Of a stretch of 64,000 nucleotides of DNA, positions 28,748-39,194 are shown one piece after another. Below the pieces are notes generated by a model. It saw nothing but the letters and a program-made list of their open reading frames with translations. It was not told where the DNA came from and ran no database searches. Source of the stretch: Debaryomyces hansenii CBS767 (taxonomy: Eukaryota > Ascomycota > Pichiomycetes > Serinales > Debaryomycetaceae); the NCBI RefSeq assembly GCF_000006445.2, contig NC_006047.2:124001-188000 (forward strand), written 5' to 3'. Numbering within the stretch: the stretch's first letter is position 1; each line of letters opens with the position of its first letter. The position numbers and the translations under genes are program-made.

Positions 28748-29605
28748 ATGGCAATCCCGTTTCCAGATATTGAACCTTATGATATATTAGAAGTAACGAA
28801 AAGTTCCACCCCGATTGAAATTAAAAAATCATATAAAAGATTATGTTTGAAGTATCATCCTGATAAAATACAACAAGCATCATCAATAGAAGATCGTGAA
28901 TTTTTCCCAAAACTTCAATTTTCATACAGTATACTAAGTGATTCGATTAAAAGGCAAAGGTATGATAACACTGGCTCGTTAGGTATTGGGGAAGATGACA
29001 TAGACGATGAATACTTTAATTGGAAGGATTATTTCGATTCGATGAATGAAAAGATAACCATTGATATGATAGAAGAAGACAAATTAAAGTACCAGCATTC
29101 AACCGAAGAAAAAGATGACATTTTACATAACTTCGTTTATTACGAAGGAGATTTCATAAAGCTATTCGAAGTTATACCACATTTAGACTTTGATGAAGCC
29201 CTGGAAGGTAGGGTATTCAGGCTCATTGAAGACGCCATAAATAACCAAGATTTTGACGCTGAATTGGTCCAAGCTACTTTAAAGTCTTGGGAAAAATACA
29301 AAAAATCTAGGAAAACGAAAGTAAAGCAGATGTTGAAAAAATTAGCTAAGGAAGCCAAAGAGGCCGAAGAATTAGAGAAGCAAATAAAGGACAAGGGAAA
29401 GAGATCCTTAAAGAATGAAAATGACTTGAAGTCGCTAATCCAAAGCAGACAATCTAATAGAATGGATAGCTTAATTGAGAAGTTAGAAACAAAGTATGCT
29501 GACAAGAAAGGCAAGAAGAGAAAGCCAACCGAGATAAGCGACGATGAGTTCGAAAGAATACAAAATAGTCTTGGAGGTAATAAGAATAGGAAAACGAAAG
29601 GTTAA
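28748..29605 (+). CDS. J-domain co-chaperone of the DNAJC9 type
   Basis: 285 residues from the first ATG; an upstream TTG-initiated extension is not credited. An N-terminal J domain (about 10-72) has the HPD motif at residues 37-39 and 'QFSYSILSDSIKRQRYD'. The C-terminal half is helical, charged, and ends with 'LKSLIQSRQSNRMDSLIEKL', matching the human DNAJC9 tail ('[20 protein letters not shown]'). DNAJC9 is a histone H3-H4 co-chaperone that recruits Hsp70. The tail match supports this family over the generic cytosolic J proteins. It lies 150 bases downstream of AGX1 on the same strand. Confidence 0.8.
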   Translation: MAIPFPDIEPYDILEVTKSSTPIEIKKSYKRLCLKYHPDKIQQASSIEDREFFPKLQFSYSILSDSIKRQRYDNTGSLGIGEDDIDDEYFNWKDYFDSMNEKITIDMIEEDKLKYQHSTEEKDDILHNFVYYEGDFIKLFEVIPHLDFDEALEGRVFRLIEDAINNQDFDAELVQATLKSWEKYKKSRKTKVKQMLKKLAKEAKEAEELEKQIKDKGKRSLKNENDLKSLIQSRQSNRMDSLIEKLETKYADKKGKKRKPTEISDDEFERIQNSLGGNKNRKTKG

Positions 29606-29962
29606 TGCATGTCGTTCTTATTAACTAACTTATATAAGTCATCCTCAATTCAAAGCGTATCTTGTCAAACCCACTATGCGAAAATATATATATATAGTAA
29701 TTAAATAAGCAAATCTAGTTCCCTCTGCTATTATAAGCGAATACTTCTCGAGAAACTAGATTCTGCATTATCATCAACTGACCCCAAGATACGTACGTTC
29801 TACGTTAATAAATATATAAGAATACTATCATTAATCAACTATAACTTCATCAAGTATATATACAGGACCACCATCTCTATGTGATGAAAACGCGTTGTTT
29901 ATTTTGGATCTCAATGATCTCTATAACCAATCAGTTTTATCTAGCTATAACTCGATTACGTT
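29606..29962. other. Intergenic: TOP2 promoter
   Basis: About 360 AT-rich bases between the DNAJC9-like gene and TOP2. The one motif I would defend is the ACGCGT box at 29890-29895. Several TATATA stretches occur. Confidence 0.5.
29890..29895. promoter_or_regulatory. MCB element (ACGCGT) upstream of TOP2
   Basis: A perfect Mlu I cell-cycle box in the form AAAACGCGTT lies 68 bases before the TOP2 ATG. MBF binds this motif to drive G1/S genes. Exact match, plausible target gene. Confidence 0.5.
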
Positions 29963-32900
29963 ATGAGTGACGTTGAATCTGTAAGCTCAGGCTCTGACTA
30001 TATGTCAGACGGATCAGTCGAATTTGCTCCTACTGCTGCAACTAAAAAAAAGAGTAGCTCAAAAACACCTCTTTCAGACTCCACTAATACCCCCAAAGTT
30101 TCAAATGGTAAAAGTTCAAATGCTTCAGATCAGTACCAGAAATTATCACAATTGGAACATATATTGAAAAGACCAGATACATATATTGGGTCTGTTGAAA
30201 GGTCACCGATCGAGATGTGGTGCTTTGACCCCATTGCAGAGTCGATGGTGTATAAAGAAGTCAATATTGTTCCCGGTTTATATAAAATCTTTGATGAAAT
30301 CTTAGTTAATGCCGCCGATAATAAAATCAAAGACCCTAGCATGAAAAACATCAAGGTTAAAATTGATCCTGAAAACAATTTAATCGAAGTCATGAACGAT
30401 GGTAAAGGTATTCCCGTTGAAATCCATGACAAAGAGAAAATATACATTCCTGAATTAATTTTCGGGAATTTATTAACTTCTTCAAATTATGATGATGATG
30501 AAAAGAAAGTAACAGGTGGTCGTAATGGTTTTGGGGCTAAGTTATGTAACATCTTCTCCACGGAGTTTATATTAGAAACTGCAGATTTAAATACTGGGTT
30601 TTTATATAAACAAACTTGGACAAATAATATGTCTAATATTTCTAAACCAAAAATCACTAAGTTAAAATCGAAGAGAGAATATACTAAAGTCACGTTCAAA
30701 CCTGATTTGTCCAAATTCGGCATGACTTCTTTGGATGAAGAGACGTTGTCTGTTTTAACAAGAAGAGTCTATGATTTATGTGGTACTGTTAACAATTGTA
30801 ATATTTACTTGAATGATAAAAAATTGAATATTCGTAATTTCAAGGCTTATGTGGAAATGTATGTGAAGGCAATCAAAGAGAGAAACCCTGATCCTGAACC
30901 TATGGATGGCACTATCCAAAATTACACTACCATAGTTCATGAAGTTTTTAACGACAGATGGGAAGTGGCATTTGCTGTCAGTGATGGATCCTTCAACCAA
31001 GTAAGTTTTGTGAATTCTATTGCAACAACTGCAGGTGGAACTCATGTAAAGCATGTATCTGATCAAATAATTACTAAATTAATTGCTACTTTGGCTAAGA
31101 AAGAAAAAGGCAAAAAAAAATTAATGATTAAAACGCAAGAAGTTAAAAATAATATGTTTTTATTCGTAAACTGTCTTATTGAAAACCCTGCTTTTACATC
31201 ACAGACTAAAGAACAATTAACCACAAAGGTTTCACAATTTGGAGGTAAGCCAAGTGAAAAAATTGCTATTAGTGAACAGTTCATAAATAAAATATTAAAA
31301 ACTAGTATCGTGGATAAAATCAGATCGATTGCGAATGCCAATGAAGATAAAGCTTTACAGAAAGTTGATGGTTCCAGAAAGCTGAGAATTAAGGGACAAG
31401 TGAAATTAGTTGATGCCAATAGAGCTGGAACAAAAGAAGGACATAAATGTACCCTTATCTTGACGGAAGGAGATTCGGCGTTGTCCTTAGCTGTGGCAGG
31501 TTTAGCGGTTGTTGGTAGGAACTATTACGGATGCTTTCCATTACGAGGTAAATTATTGAATGTAAGAGAGGCTTCCACTGACCAGGTATCTAAAAACGTT
31601 GAAATTAATGCTTTGAAGCAAATTATAGGTTTGCAACATAAGAAGCATTATAGTTTAGAGAATATTAATACGTTGAGATATGGTCATATTATGATTATGA
31701 CAGATCAAGATCAAGATGGTTCACATATAAAGGGTTTGATTATTAACTTTTTGGAAACAAGTTTTCCGGGTTTATTGCAGGTCCCAGGCTTCTTATTAGA
31801 GTTCATCACTCCTATTGTTAAGGTGACAGTCAATAGGAGAGGAAGCGGTAAGCAGGTTATTCCATTTTATACTATGCCAGAATTTGAAAAATGGAGAGAC
31901 ACGGAAGGTCTTACTTGCCGTTGGACTCAAAAGTATTATAAGGGTTTGGGTACATCAACAGACGCAGAAGGGAGAGAATACTTTTCAGCTCTTGACAAGC
32001 ATTTGAAAACGTTCCATGCGTTACAAGGAGATGATCAACAATTAATTGATTTAGCGTTTTCAAAGAAGAAAGCAGATGATAGAAAAGAATGGTTACAAGG
32101 ATTCGAACCTGGTACTCATTTGGATCCAGACCTAGAAGAAATCCCGATAAGTGATTTTATCAATAAGGAATTAATCTTATTTTCAATGGCCGATAACGTG
32201 AGATCCATTCCATCTGTTTTGGATGGTTTCAAGCCAGGTCAACGTAAAGTACTTTACGGTTGTTTCAAAAGAAACTTAAAGTCTGAAATTAAAGTCAATC
32301 AGTTGGCTGGTTACGTTTCAGAAAATACAGGGTATCATCATGGTGAACAATCATTAGTTCAGACTATTATTGGATTAGCACAAGACTTCATTGGTTCAAA
32401 TAATTTGAATATTCTCAAGCCAAATGGTTCTTTCGGTTCGAGAGCAGCTGGGGGTAAAGACTTCTCAGCACCGAGGTATATTTTTACGGAGATAAATGAG
32501 ATTACCCGTAAAATATTCAATCCTTTGGATAATGCTTTGTATAAGTATGTTCAAGATGATGAACAAACAGTTGAACCAGAGTGGTATTTACCAGTCTTGC
32601 CCATGCTTTTGGTTAATGGTTCTGAAGGTATTGGTACTGGTTGGTCTACTAATGTTCCACCTTTTAATCCTACGGACATCGTAAATAACATCAAGAAATT
32701 AATGAATGGCGAAGAAATGAATGAAATGTCTCCGTGGTATAGAGGTTGGGAAGGTGAAATCGTGGCCAACGGGAAAGATAGATTTAGAGTCATTGGTAGA
32801 ATTGAGCAAACTGATGAAACCGAAGTGGAAATTACTGAAATTCCTGTTAAAACATGGACTAATAATATGAAAGAATTTTTATTGAACGGTTTAGGAACTG

Positions 32901-34237
32901 AAAAAGTTAAGCCTTGGATTAAAGACATGGAAGAACAACACGGGATGAATATCAGATTTGTCGTTAAGCTTAGTGCTGATGAAATGGCTAAGTCATTAAA
33001 AGTTGGATTGCTAGAGAGATTCAACTTAATTTCCTCTGTCAGTTTAACTAATATGGTTGCGTTTGATCCAATGGGTAAAATCAAGAAATATGAAAGTCCT
33101 TTGGAAATAATGAGAGATTTTTACTATGTCAGATTGGAATATTATCAACGTCGTAAAGATCATATCACCGATGAAATGCAACATCAATTAACTAAATTAT
33201 CCGAACAGGCAAGGTTTATTAAATTAATCATTGATAAAGAATTATCAATTTCTAATAAGAAAAGATCTGTCTTGGTTGATATATTACAGAAATTCAAATT
33301 TGTTAAATTCGATAAAAATAGTAAACCAGTTAATGATTCCAAAGACCCTGCACTTTTTGTCAATGCTGACGAATTAGTGGAAGAAGAAGAAGAAGAAGTA
33401 GGAGATATTAGTCAGATTAATGCGGGAGGTATTCCTAATGAAGATAATAATGAGCATAAGCCGGAAACTATCTATTCGCATTACGATTATTTGTTAGGTA
33501 TGACAATTTGGTCCTTAACAAGAGAAAGATATGAAAAGCTCTTGAAACAAAAAGGCGATAAAGAAAGCGAATTGAATATTTTATTACTGAAGTCTGCTAA
33601 AGATCTTTGGAATGAAGACTTGGATGACTTTTTGGAATGCTGGCAATCTTTCTTACACGATGATTTCCAAAAAAGATCAAACATAATTCCTGCTAAGGGA
33701 ACAAAGAGGAAGTCCAAAAGGACTAAGGCGGTGAAGAAGGAACCAGGTGAACCACCAAAGAAAAAGACCACTACCACTAAAAAGCAATCGACATTGCCAG
33801 TACCAGTAAAAAAAGAGACGAGTAGCGAGTTCCCGTCATTTTTCACTGAAAGCAAATCGCCAACAGTTGAAGAAAAAACGAAGGCGGTAGCATCCAAATT
33901 CGATGATAGTGATGATGACGAAATCTTAGGACTTATCAATTCTAGATCTAAATCCAGCTCTAAGCCTATGACGAAATCCAGTTCCAGGCCTATAACGAAT
34001 TCGACCCCGGAGCCATCCACTAAGTCAAGATCAAGATCCCCAAAGTCTTCGAAGAGTAGCGGGTTGCGGGATGAAATTGACGACTTGGCTATTGAAAATA
34101 ACATACAGTATGCCCAGCCTCCAACTGGTAAAAGAAAAAAGAAATCCGCCGTGTCCTACAAATTAGTTTCAAGTGACGATGAAGTCGAAGAAATCAGCGA
34201 TGAGGAAGAAAGTGATGACGAGTACGAAGAGGATTAG
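29963..34237 (+). CDS. TOP2: DNA topoisomerase II
   Basis: 1424 residues. The GHKL ATPase domain has 'EILVNAADN' (about 113) and 'TGGRNGFGAKLCNIFS'. A transducer domain with the 'QTKEQLT' lysine loop follows, then TOPRIM with 'LTEGDSALSLAVAGLA' (about 500) and the metal-binding DQDQDG (about 580). The cleavage domain has the active-site Tyr839 in 'SAPRYIFTE'. The acidic, Ser/Lys-rich C-terminal ~220 residues are unconserved and phosphorylation-prone. The enzyme passes one duplex through another to decatenate sister chromatids. The N-terminus is about 50 residues longer than in S. cerevisiae. CTG at codon 474 falls where relatives have Ser. Confidence 0.98.
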   Translation: MSDVESVSSGSDYMSDGSVEFAPTAATKKKSSSKTPLSDSTNTPKVSNGKSSNASDQYQKLSQLEHILKRPDTYIGSVERSPIEMWCFDPIAESMVYKEVNIVPGLYKIFDEILVNAADNKIKDPSMKNIKVKIDPENNLIEVMNDGKGIPVEIHDKEKIYIPELIFGNLLTSSNYDDDEKKVTGGRNGFGAKLCNIFSTEFILETADLNTGFLYKQTWTNNMSNISKPKITKLKSKREYTKVTFKPDLSKFGMTSLDEETLSVLTRRVYDLCGTVNNCNIYLNDKKLNIRNFKAYVEMYVKAIKERNPDPEPMDGTIQNYTTIVHEVFNDRWEVAFAVSDGSFNQVSFVNSIATTAGGTHVKHVSDQIITKLIATLAKKEKGKKKLMIKTQEVKNNMFLFVNCLIENPAFTSQTKEQLTTKVSQFGGKPSEKIAISEQFINKILKTSIVDKIRSIANANEDKALQKVDGSRKLRIKGQVKLVDANRAGTKEGHKCTLILTEGDSALSLAVAGLAVVGRNYYGCFPLRGKLLNVREASTDQVSKNVEINALKQIIGLQHKKHYSLENINTLRYGHIMIMTDQDQDGSHIKGLIINFLETSFPGLLQVPGFLLEFITPIVKVTVNRRGSGKQVIPFYTMPEFEKWRDTEGLTCRWTQKYYKGLGTSTDAEGREYFSALDKHLKTFHALQGDDQQLIDLAFSKKKADDRKEWLQGFEPGTHLDPDLEEIPISDFINKELILFSMADNVRSIPSVLDGFKPGQRKVLYGCFKRNLKSEIKVNQLAGYVSENTGYHHGEQSLVQTIIGLAQDFIGSNNLNILKPNGSFGSRAAGGKDFSAPRYIFTEINEITRKIFNPLDNALYKYVQDDEQTVEPEWYLPVLPMLLVNGSEGIGTGWSTNVPPFNPTDIVNNIKKLMNGEEMNEMSPWYRGWEGEIVANGKDRFRVIGRIEQTDETEVEITEIPVKTWTNNMKEFLLNGLGTEKVKPWIKDMEEQHGMNIRFVVKLSADEMAKSLKVGLLERFNLISSVSLTNMVAFDPMGKIKKYESPLEIMRDFYYVRLEYYQRRKDHITDEMQHQLTKLSEQARFIKLIIDKELSISNKKRSVLVDILQKFKFVKFDKNSKPVNDSKDPALFVNADELVEEEEEEVGDISQINAGGIPNEDNNEHKPETIYSHYDYLLGMTIWSLTRERYEKLLKQKGDKESELNILLLKSAKDLWNEDLDDFLECWQSFLHDDFQKRSNIIPAKGTKRKSKRTKAVKKEPGEPPKKKTTTTKKQSTLPVPVKKETSSEFPSFFTESKSPTVEEKTKAVASKFDDSDDDEILGLINSRSKSSSKPMTKSSSRPITNSTPEPSTKSRSRSPKSSKSSGLRDEIDDLAIENNIQYAQPPTGKRKKKSAVSYKLVSSDDEVEEISDEEESDDEYEED

Positions 34238-35136
34238 AAAACCAAATCTATAGCTTCTCTATTATTACTCTTAAATAAAATAATTCATTCTTGCGTGCAG
34301 ACCTGTAAAGCCTTAATATTAATCAATTCATTACCGTATATCTACCATATATCCATTACACCTTTCTCATCTAGGCAAATAAACCAATAATTGACAATTT
34401 TTGAAGTTCATTCTACAATATACACCAAATTCTACAAATTCTTGCAAAAAAGCATAAAAAAATTCATTCTTACTTGAAAATTACAAAATAAATCTCCAAG
34501 TCCATACAGAAGACACATACCACTTCCAGCAACCATACACAGCATACGAAGCCAGAATGGGGTGACAAAAAAAAGACAAGCTAAAACGTCAAATTGACCC
34601 CAGCAAGTACTATTCGTAAATCCCAACGAAGGTTCACCTGCGTCGAAAATATTTATCATCGACATATAGCCTAGATTTACACCCACTATGATTTATCCCT
34701 ACAAATTTGACATATATGGGTCAAATACATCCCCTATGTGCCCAAGCCAGAAATTTTATTGTTTCATGATCATCGACTTCATCGAGATCAATAGCGATGA
34801 CCCATGACTCTGAATCTCGCGACCATTCCACAGAAAGGTACCAGAAAGGTGACCAATCTCGTAAGAGCAAATTTCATAAACACGCATTCATGACGTTCAC
34901 TCGCTTAGCATTCGCAGTGTCTTACACTGTCTTTGTTTGATGGTCATGGTTTATTGTTGAGTTCTCGCCTCCGTATTTTTTTTTTCACGATCGTAAAATT
35001 AATATACGGATGCCGCCTTTATTATTTAATACCTCATTAATGAAAAATACATATATAAAAGAACCAAAAGAATATATTCTGTAGAAAGGCCCTATTCATT
35101 CTATCTAAGGATTGTATTAGTATTCTATGCATAAAT
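34238..35136. other. Long intergenic region upstream of a SANT-like gene
   Basis: About 900 bases, mostly regulatory space for the downstream putative regulator. It holds a ten-base T run near 34978 followed by CACGA, and a short repeat of CAGAAAGGT around 34830-34853. A weak minus-strand frame (ATG at 34665) of 78 codons, down to 34432, is hydrophobic and without a recognisable domain; I do not call it. No RNA gene seen. Confidence 0.5.
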
Positions 35137-35829
35137 ATGATTTATTTTGAAGCAAACGTTACCACAACTATACCCAATCCGTCATATTCCATGAATTCTA
35201 ATAATAAGTACCCAAAGAGTAATAGTATAGCAGGCCTACCTACGAACAGTCATTCTGGAATGGATTACCCACAGCCAGAATATACGCAAAATCAAATACA
35301 ACAACAACATCAAGCATTACCACACCAGCAATTGCCACATCAACAATCACACCAGCACTTGCCACACCAACAATCAAACCAACATTCACATCAACAACCA
35401 CACCAACAATACCGTCAACAAGGTGAGTACAATTCGAAATTTACTCCGCAAGATATTCAGGTGTTGAAGCAATTGTTGATTACGGGTGAAAAACACAAGT
35501 GGAAGCAGATCACGAAGGAGATCAATTACCAGGCTGCGAGCAGAAAAAACATGGTCAGTGACCAAGGTGGATTTGGGTGCTCGAGCGACGATAGTAGCAC
35601 CTCGAACAGCTACGGAGGAGGCACGAGCCCCGGGAAATTAAAGAATGTATCGCCTACGTTCGTCATTAAGCAATACCAGGCGTTGCTAGGCTTGCCCAAT
35701 AACTCTATGTACTTTGGTCTCGCTGGTTCGTCATTACCGTACGTTGCAGGATCCAATGGTTGGGATGACATACCAAACGTGTCCGGAATGTATGGTAGCA
35801 TATCCGACACCCAGAACGACGTTGAATGA
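35137..35829 (+). CDS. Putative DNA-binding regulator, Q/H-rich with SANT/Myb-like segment
   Basis: 230 residues; I do not recognise the ortholog. Residues 52-95 are a Gln/His-rich repeat built from 'LPHQQ' and 'SHQH'-like units. Residues 101-135 ('FTPQDIQVLKQLLITGEKHK', then 'WKQITKEIN') followed by 171-187 ('SPTFVIKQYQALLGLP') have the helix and aromatic spacing of a SANT/Myb-type domain split by a Ser/Gly insert with low-complexity sequence. The C-terminus 'NSMYFGLAGSSLPYVAGSNG' is compact and looks conserved. The long upstream region fits a regulated transcription factor. Met19 is an alternative start. A DNA-binding role is an inference from the segment's pattern. Confidence 0.6.
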   Translation: MIYFEANVTTTIPNPSYSMNSNNKYPKSNSIAGLPTNSHSGMDYPQPEYTQNQIQQQHQALPHQQLPHQQSHQHLPHQQSNQHSHQQPHQQYRQQGEYNSKFTPQDIQVLKQLLITGEKHKWKQITKEINYQAASRKNMVSDQGGFGCSSDDSSTSNSYGGGTSPGKLKNVSPTFVIKQYQALLGLPNNSMYFGLAGSSLPYVAGSNGWDDIPNVSGMYGSISDTQNDVE

Positions 35830-35878
35830 TAGATGCGCATTATGTATTGCAATAGACGTATATTTATTAGGCTAGAAC

Positions 35879-36286
35879 TTATTCTTGTACTTTGCATTCC
35901 CGACATGATCCGTCATTAAGGACGTCTTTGTATTTGTCGATATGGCCCAATTGTTCTTGCGGAAAAAGTTTGTCTCTGAGTAAGCCTTTCAATAATTTGC
36001 TATCGGGGAACCCATCAAAATAGTAGCTTTCCTCTTGTGCTAAACCTTGTTTTTTGAATTTTCTCTTATATATTATTTCAGGCTGACTATTGGCATCTTT
36101 TATCACTACTACTTGAAAAAGACCTGGATTATTGTAGACCGGCTGAAGTGCTACTTCCGGAATGAAATTCTTTTCAGGATCACTAAATGTTTGCATAACC
36201 TCTTGTAGATACCACACTGCTCTATTGTGCCATTTGCAAGCTGCACAAAACTCTATAGATACCCTAGGGAATTTGTAAGCGTCCAT
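35879..36286 (-). CDS. SelW/Rdx-family thioredoxin-like protein with two CxxC motifs
   Basis: 135 residues. It opens with a beta strand and 'IEFCAACKWHNRAVWYLQEV', giving CxxC at Cys14 and Cys17 as in Rdx/selenoprotein W proteins, where the first position may be selenocysteine in animals. A helix and the strand pair 'PEVALQPVYNNPGLFQVVV' follow, in the SelW order. A second CxxC (Cys128, Cys131) lies five residues from the C-terminus. The family is linked to redox control, with partners mostly unknown. It converges on the SANT-like gene with only about 50 bases between stops. Confidence 0.75.
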   Translation of the reverse strand: MDAYKFPRVSIEFCAACKWHNRAVWYLQEVMQTFSDPEKNFIPEVALQPVYNNPGLFQVVVIKDANSQPEIIYKRKFKKQGLAQEESYYFDGFPDSKLLKGLLRDKLFPQEQLGHIDKYKDVLNDGSCRECKVQE

Positions 36287-36596
36287 AATGAATTATCTAT
36301 CGTATTATACGCTTATAAATATATGGTTATAAATTATACATTTATGAATTAGATCAACATAAATGCGATAATCATTTCAGATAAAATCAGTTTAGATAGC
36401 ATCTTAGCACATATAGGAAGATTACTAATATACAGTTCAAATTAAATGAATCTACATAATGGGGATCCTATTGGATGCGTTACCCATAAATGAATTTATA
36501 TATCTTGCATTGAATTAATTGCCTTCTATACCTAAACAATTTTGATGCTGAAGAGTAAAATACATATAATAAATAAAGGAAGAAAAACCCAAGTCA
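36287..36596. other. Intergenic: promoter of the SelW-like gene and 3' flank of the GATA factor
   Basis: About 310 strongly AT-rich bases. I see no ORF, RNA gene or convincing motif. Confidence 0.5.
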
Positions 36597-38507
36597 TTAA
36601 GCCATACCTAACCAATCCCAGTCACTTTTTTCTCCTTCAGTTTTAACATGCAGTTGAAAGTTTGGAATTGAAAAGTTGGGGGAATGGTTCAAATAATCCA
36701 TGTTGTAATCCAATTCATTGATCGGATCGAGATTTGCGTCGACATCAAAGTTGTCATTAGGATCTACACTAGATTCTTTGAATGTTTTTTCCTTTTTTAT
36801 TTTTTCCTTTTTTCTAGTCGGTTTGGGTTTCTTAACTGGGGATGTTTTTGAGTTGGGTGTGACCGCTTCATCATTCGGAGATACATCAACATCTACCGGT
36901 GTTGTTTTTCGTATTGGTGTAGGGTCTAAGTCATCACCATCGCCGTCTGTAGGCCCGGATACCAGCTTCTTTGACGAGGTATTTGAGCCTCTTTGTCTTT
37001 TCTTAATGACATCAGTTTTTAGGCTTAATGGTCTGACTACTCCATGCAATTTCAAAAATAGACCACAGGCGTTACATAACGGTTTACCCTTCGGATCACG
37101 TCTCCAAAGAGGAGTGGCCGTTGTGTTACAGTTCGTACAAGAAATAGGACCCTTATCCTCCTTTCTAGACAATGGCCCATTGAAATCGGGAGACACTATT
37201 CGAGTTTGTTTCTTTTTGCTCTTTATCATTTTCCCCTTTTTAGCTGAGTTTTTTGGTTCATTTGGAAATGTTTCGTGCAAGAAGGTTGGCAAACTCGATG
37301 AGAATGTGTCTTCTGTGTTAACTCTCTTATTTTGATTGAATGAGTTTGAATTTAGGGGGAATGAATTTTTATTGAAACTATCAAAGTAGGACGTTGATGT
37401 AGCAGATGTTGAATAGTCATAGGAATCGAACGTAGTTGATATTGATTGGCCAGTTTGAGATATTGACTTAGGAAGGGAATTTAAGCCGGGTGATTCCTGT
37501 GTTATGAATGAGTTCGAATGCACTAATGGATATGGCGGGTTTTGTCCTGTGTTTTCAAAATTTACTGTATTCTGGTTATTCAATTGATTTGTAAAAGGTG
37601 TGTTACTCTGCGATCTAAAATGTTCATTGAGACTCACCATGGAGCTGTTTTGTCTTTCCAAGTGCCCATTAGAGAAGCCATTTAGTATGGTGGATGGCCC
37701 AATTGTTTGCAATGGAAAACTCGACGAGTGGTGGCTGTCGAAGGATGAGCTCATATGATTATTATTGTTATTAGCATTTTCCATTTGCATTATTAGCGAA
37801 CCTTGCGATGCTAATGAAGGAGTGTGGCTTCTGCTGTCACCACCTAATATAGGGGTTTGGCTTTGACTATCTGAATGGAACGACTCCGAAAAGTTAAGTG
37901 CCGGCCCTTCAAACGCCATTTGGTCTAGTTGAAATGAAAATGCACCATCTGATTCAAACTGCGACTCCAATGGTTGCTTCTTCACAGCTGCTAACGATGC
38001 AGATAAGTTCGAATACGGCTTGCTACTAGTGATCAACGGAGAAAATTCAGCAGGTCTCTTTTTGGTACTATTTGAATTGTTATTATGGCTGCTATTGATT
38101 GTACTATTGCTTGTATTGTCCTGAGCCATTTTCTGGATATGAGATTTGTAGTCAAATTCATCAAAGTCCGGTGAAACAGAACTAGATGTCACTTCGCTCG
38201 ACGAGAAGCTGCTATCCGGCTCACTCTTATGTTCTTTGACCTTTCTGTAGTCCTGTTGGTTATTGACGTACATCATCCTCCACGTCAAGTTCTCCATTCG
38301 TTCCTTGTATGGTAGCAGCTCTCTGGCCTTGCTATACATTTTCCACAAATTTTCCGTCACTCCCTTTTCTGGTGGATTTTCAGACTTCCTCTTGTTAGTG
38401 CTATCATCATTCAAGTTGAAGTGAAATTTGCTGGTCAACGATCGGTTTCTACCTTGATTATGTCGTGCCCGATTATATGATTGAGAAATATTTGCATCAA
38501 TATTCAT
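36597..38507 (-). CDS. GAT1: GATA zinc-finger activator of nitrogen metabolism (Gat1/AreA type)
   Basis: 636 residues with one GATA finger, Cx2C-x17-Cx2C at Cys457, Cys460, Cys478 and Cys481 ('[20 protein letters not shown]'), followed by the basic tail '[11 protein letters not shown]'. Residues about 50-80 ('[20 protein letters not shown]' then 'LTWRMMY') form the N-terminal motif shared by fungal nitrogen GATA factors. The C-terminal 'DWDWLGMA' resembles the AreA terminus that contacts the co-repressor NmrA. The remainder is Ser/Asn-rich. Such factors turn on genes for poor nitrogen sources under TOR control. Gat1 is more likely than Gln3 because of the C-terminus, but this is not certain. 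The NPR3 gene in this window feeds the same TOR pathway. Confidence 0.8.
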   Translation of the reverse strand: MNIDANISQSYNRARHNQGRNRSLTSKFHFNLNDDSTNKRKSENPPEKGVTENLWKMYSKARELLPYKERMENLTWRMMYVNNQQDYRKVKEHKSEPDSSFSSSEVTSSSVSPDFDEFDYKSHIQKMAQDNTSNSTINSSHNNNSNSTKKRPAEFSPLITSSKPYSNLSASLAAVKKQPLESQFESDGAFSFQLDQMAFEGPALNFSESFHSDSQSQTPILGGDSRSHTPSLASQGSLIMQMENANNNNNHMSSSFDSHHSSSFPLQTIGPSTILNGFSNGHLERQNSSMVSLNEHFRSQSNTPFTNQLNNQNTVNFENTGQNPPYPLVHSNSFITQESPGLNSLPKSISQTGQSISTTFDSYDYSTSATSTSYFDSFNKNSFPLNSNSFNQNKRVNTEDTFSSSLPTFLHETFPNEPKNSAKKGKMIKSKKKQTRIVSPDFNGPLSRKEDKGPISCTNCNTTATPLWRRDPKGKPLCNACGLFLKLHGVVRPLSLKTDVIKKRQRGSNTSSKKLVSGPTDGDGDDLDPTPIRKTTPVDVDVSPNDEAVTPNSKTSPVKKPKPTRKKEKIKKEKTFKESSVDPNDNFDVDANLDPINELDYNMDYLNHSPNFSIPNFQLHVKTEGEKSDWDWLGMA

Positions 38508-39194
38508 CTCGAGCTTATGGCTTTGTAATTTAACGATTTAATCAACAATAATCTATACTTCAAAATACTTCTGAGCTATATTCACTCTACAATAAATTAA
38601 TTAACGTTAATAAAGAGTTATTTATTTTGTCCTAACTGAAGGTTCCGGTCTTTATGAATTCCAAAATGCATCAATAAATCCCAATAAGAAGGGTAATATA
38701 GACACACCCCTCATATCAAAATACCAGACGAAATTTTAATTGGCTCGATAACAACTGATTAAGATTATGCTTCAATGATAAACGGCTACCTCAATTAGGA
38801 TCCTGTTCCGTCCACTCACTGTAGCACATTTCCTGTAGGAATTAAAAATAACACAAACACTAGTTTCTATTGTTTTATGTTAATTGGCTGATGAATGGTG
38901 CTTATGCCAGCATATATAACAGCTTATGTACTATTATAAATTGTACTATTATAAAATCACCTGTACGCCTGTACTATAGACTGCTAGATTCTTTTATACA
39001 ATTAAAAAAAAAGGATTAAGCCCATCCGATTATAATCCACATCTATCCCTCCAGTAAGCGTCATAATATGCGGTGATGGCATTACAATAAGGTTTATATC
39101 CGGCAAATTGGCTGGCGATAACGCAATGTTTGGACATAAGCGAAAATTGAACATCGCGATTATTTAGTACTCATTTTATATAAGTTCATTAACT
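38508..39194. promoter_or_regulatory. Divergent promoter of the GATA factor and RNH1
   Basis: About 690 bases. GATAA occurs at 38747-38751, 38777-38781 and 39117-39121, possible sites for GATA factors including the adjacent gene's own product. A 13-base TGTACTATTATAA motif is nearly duplicated around 38927-38953. An A9 run lies near 39004. No RNA gene is seen. Confidence 0.45.

Noticed and set aside
33487..34104. 205-codon minus-strand frame
   Set aside because: Antisense shadow of the low-complexity TOP2 C-terminus.
34432..34686. Hydrophobic minus-strand frame in the TOP2-SANT intergenic region
   Set aside because: First codon is GTG, first ATG is internal (78 codons remaining), and composition looks like a translated AT-rich promoter.
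36718..37335. 205-codon plus-strand frame
   Set aside because: Antisense to the GATA factor across its zinc finger; the minus-strand product has the conserved domain.
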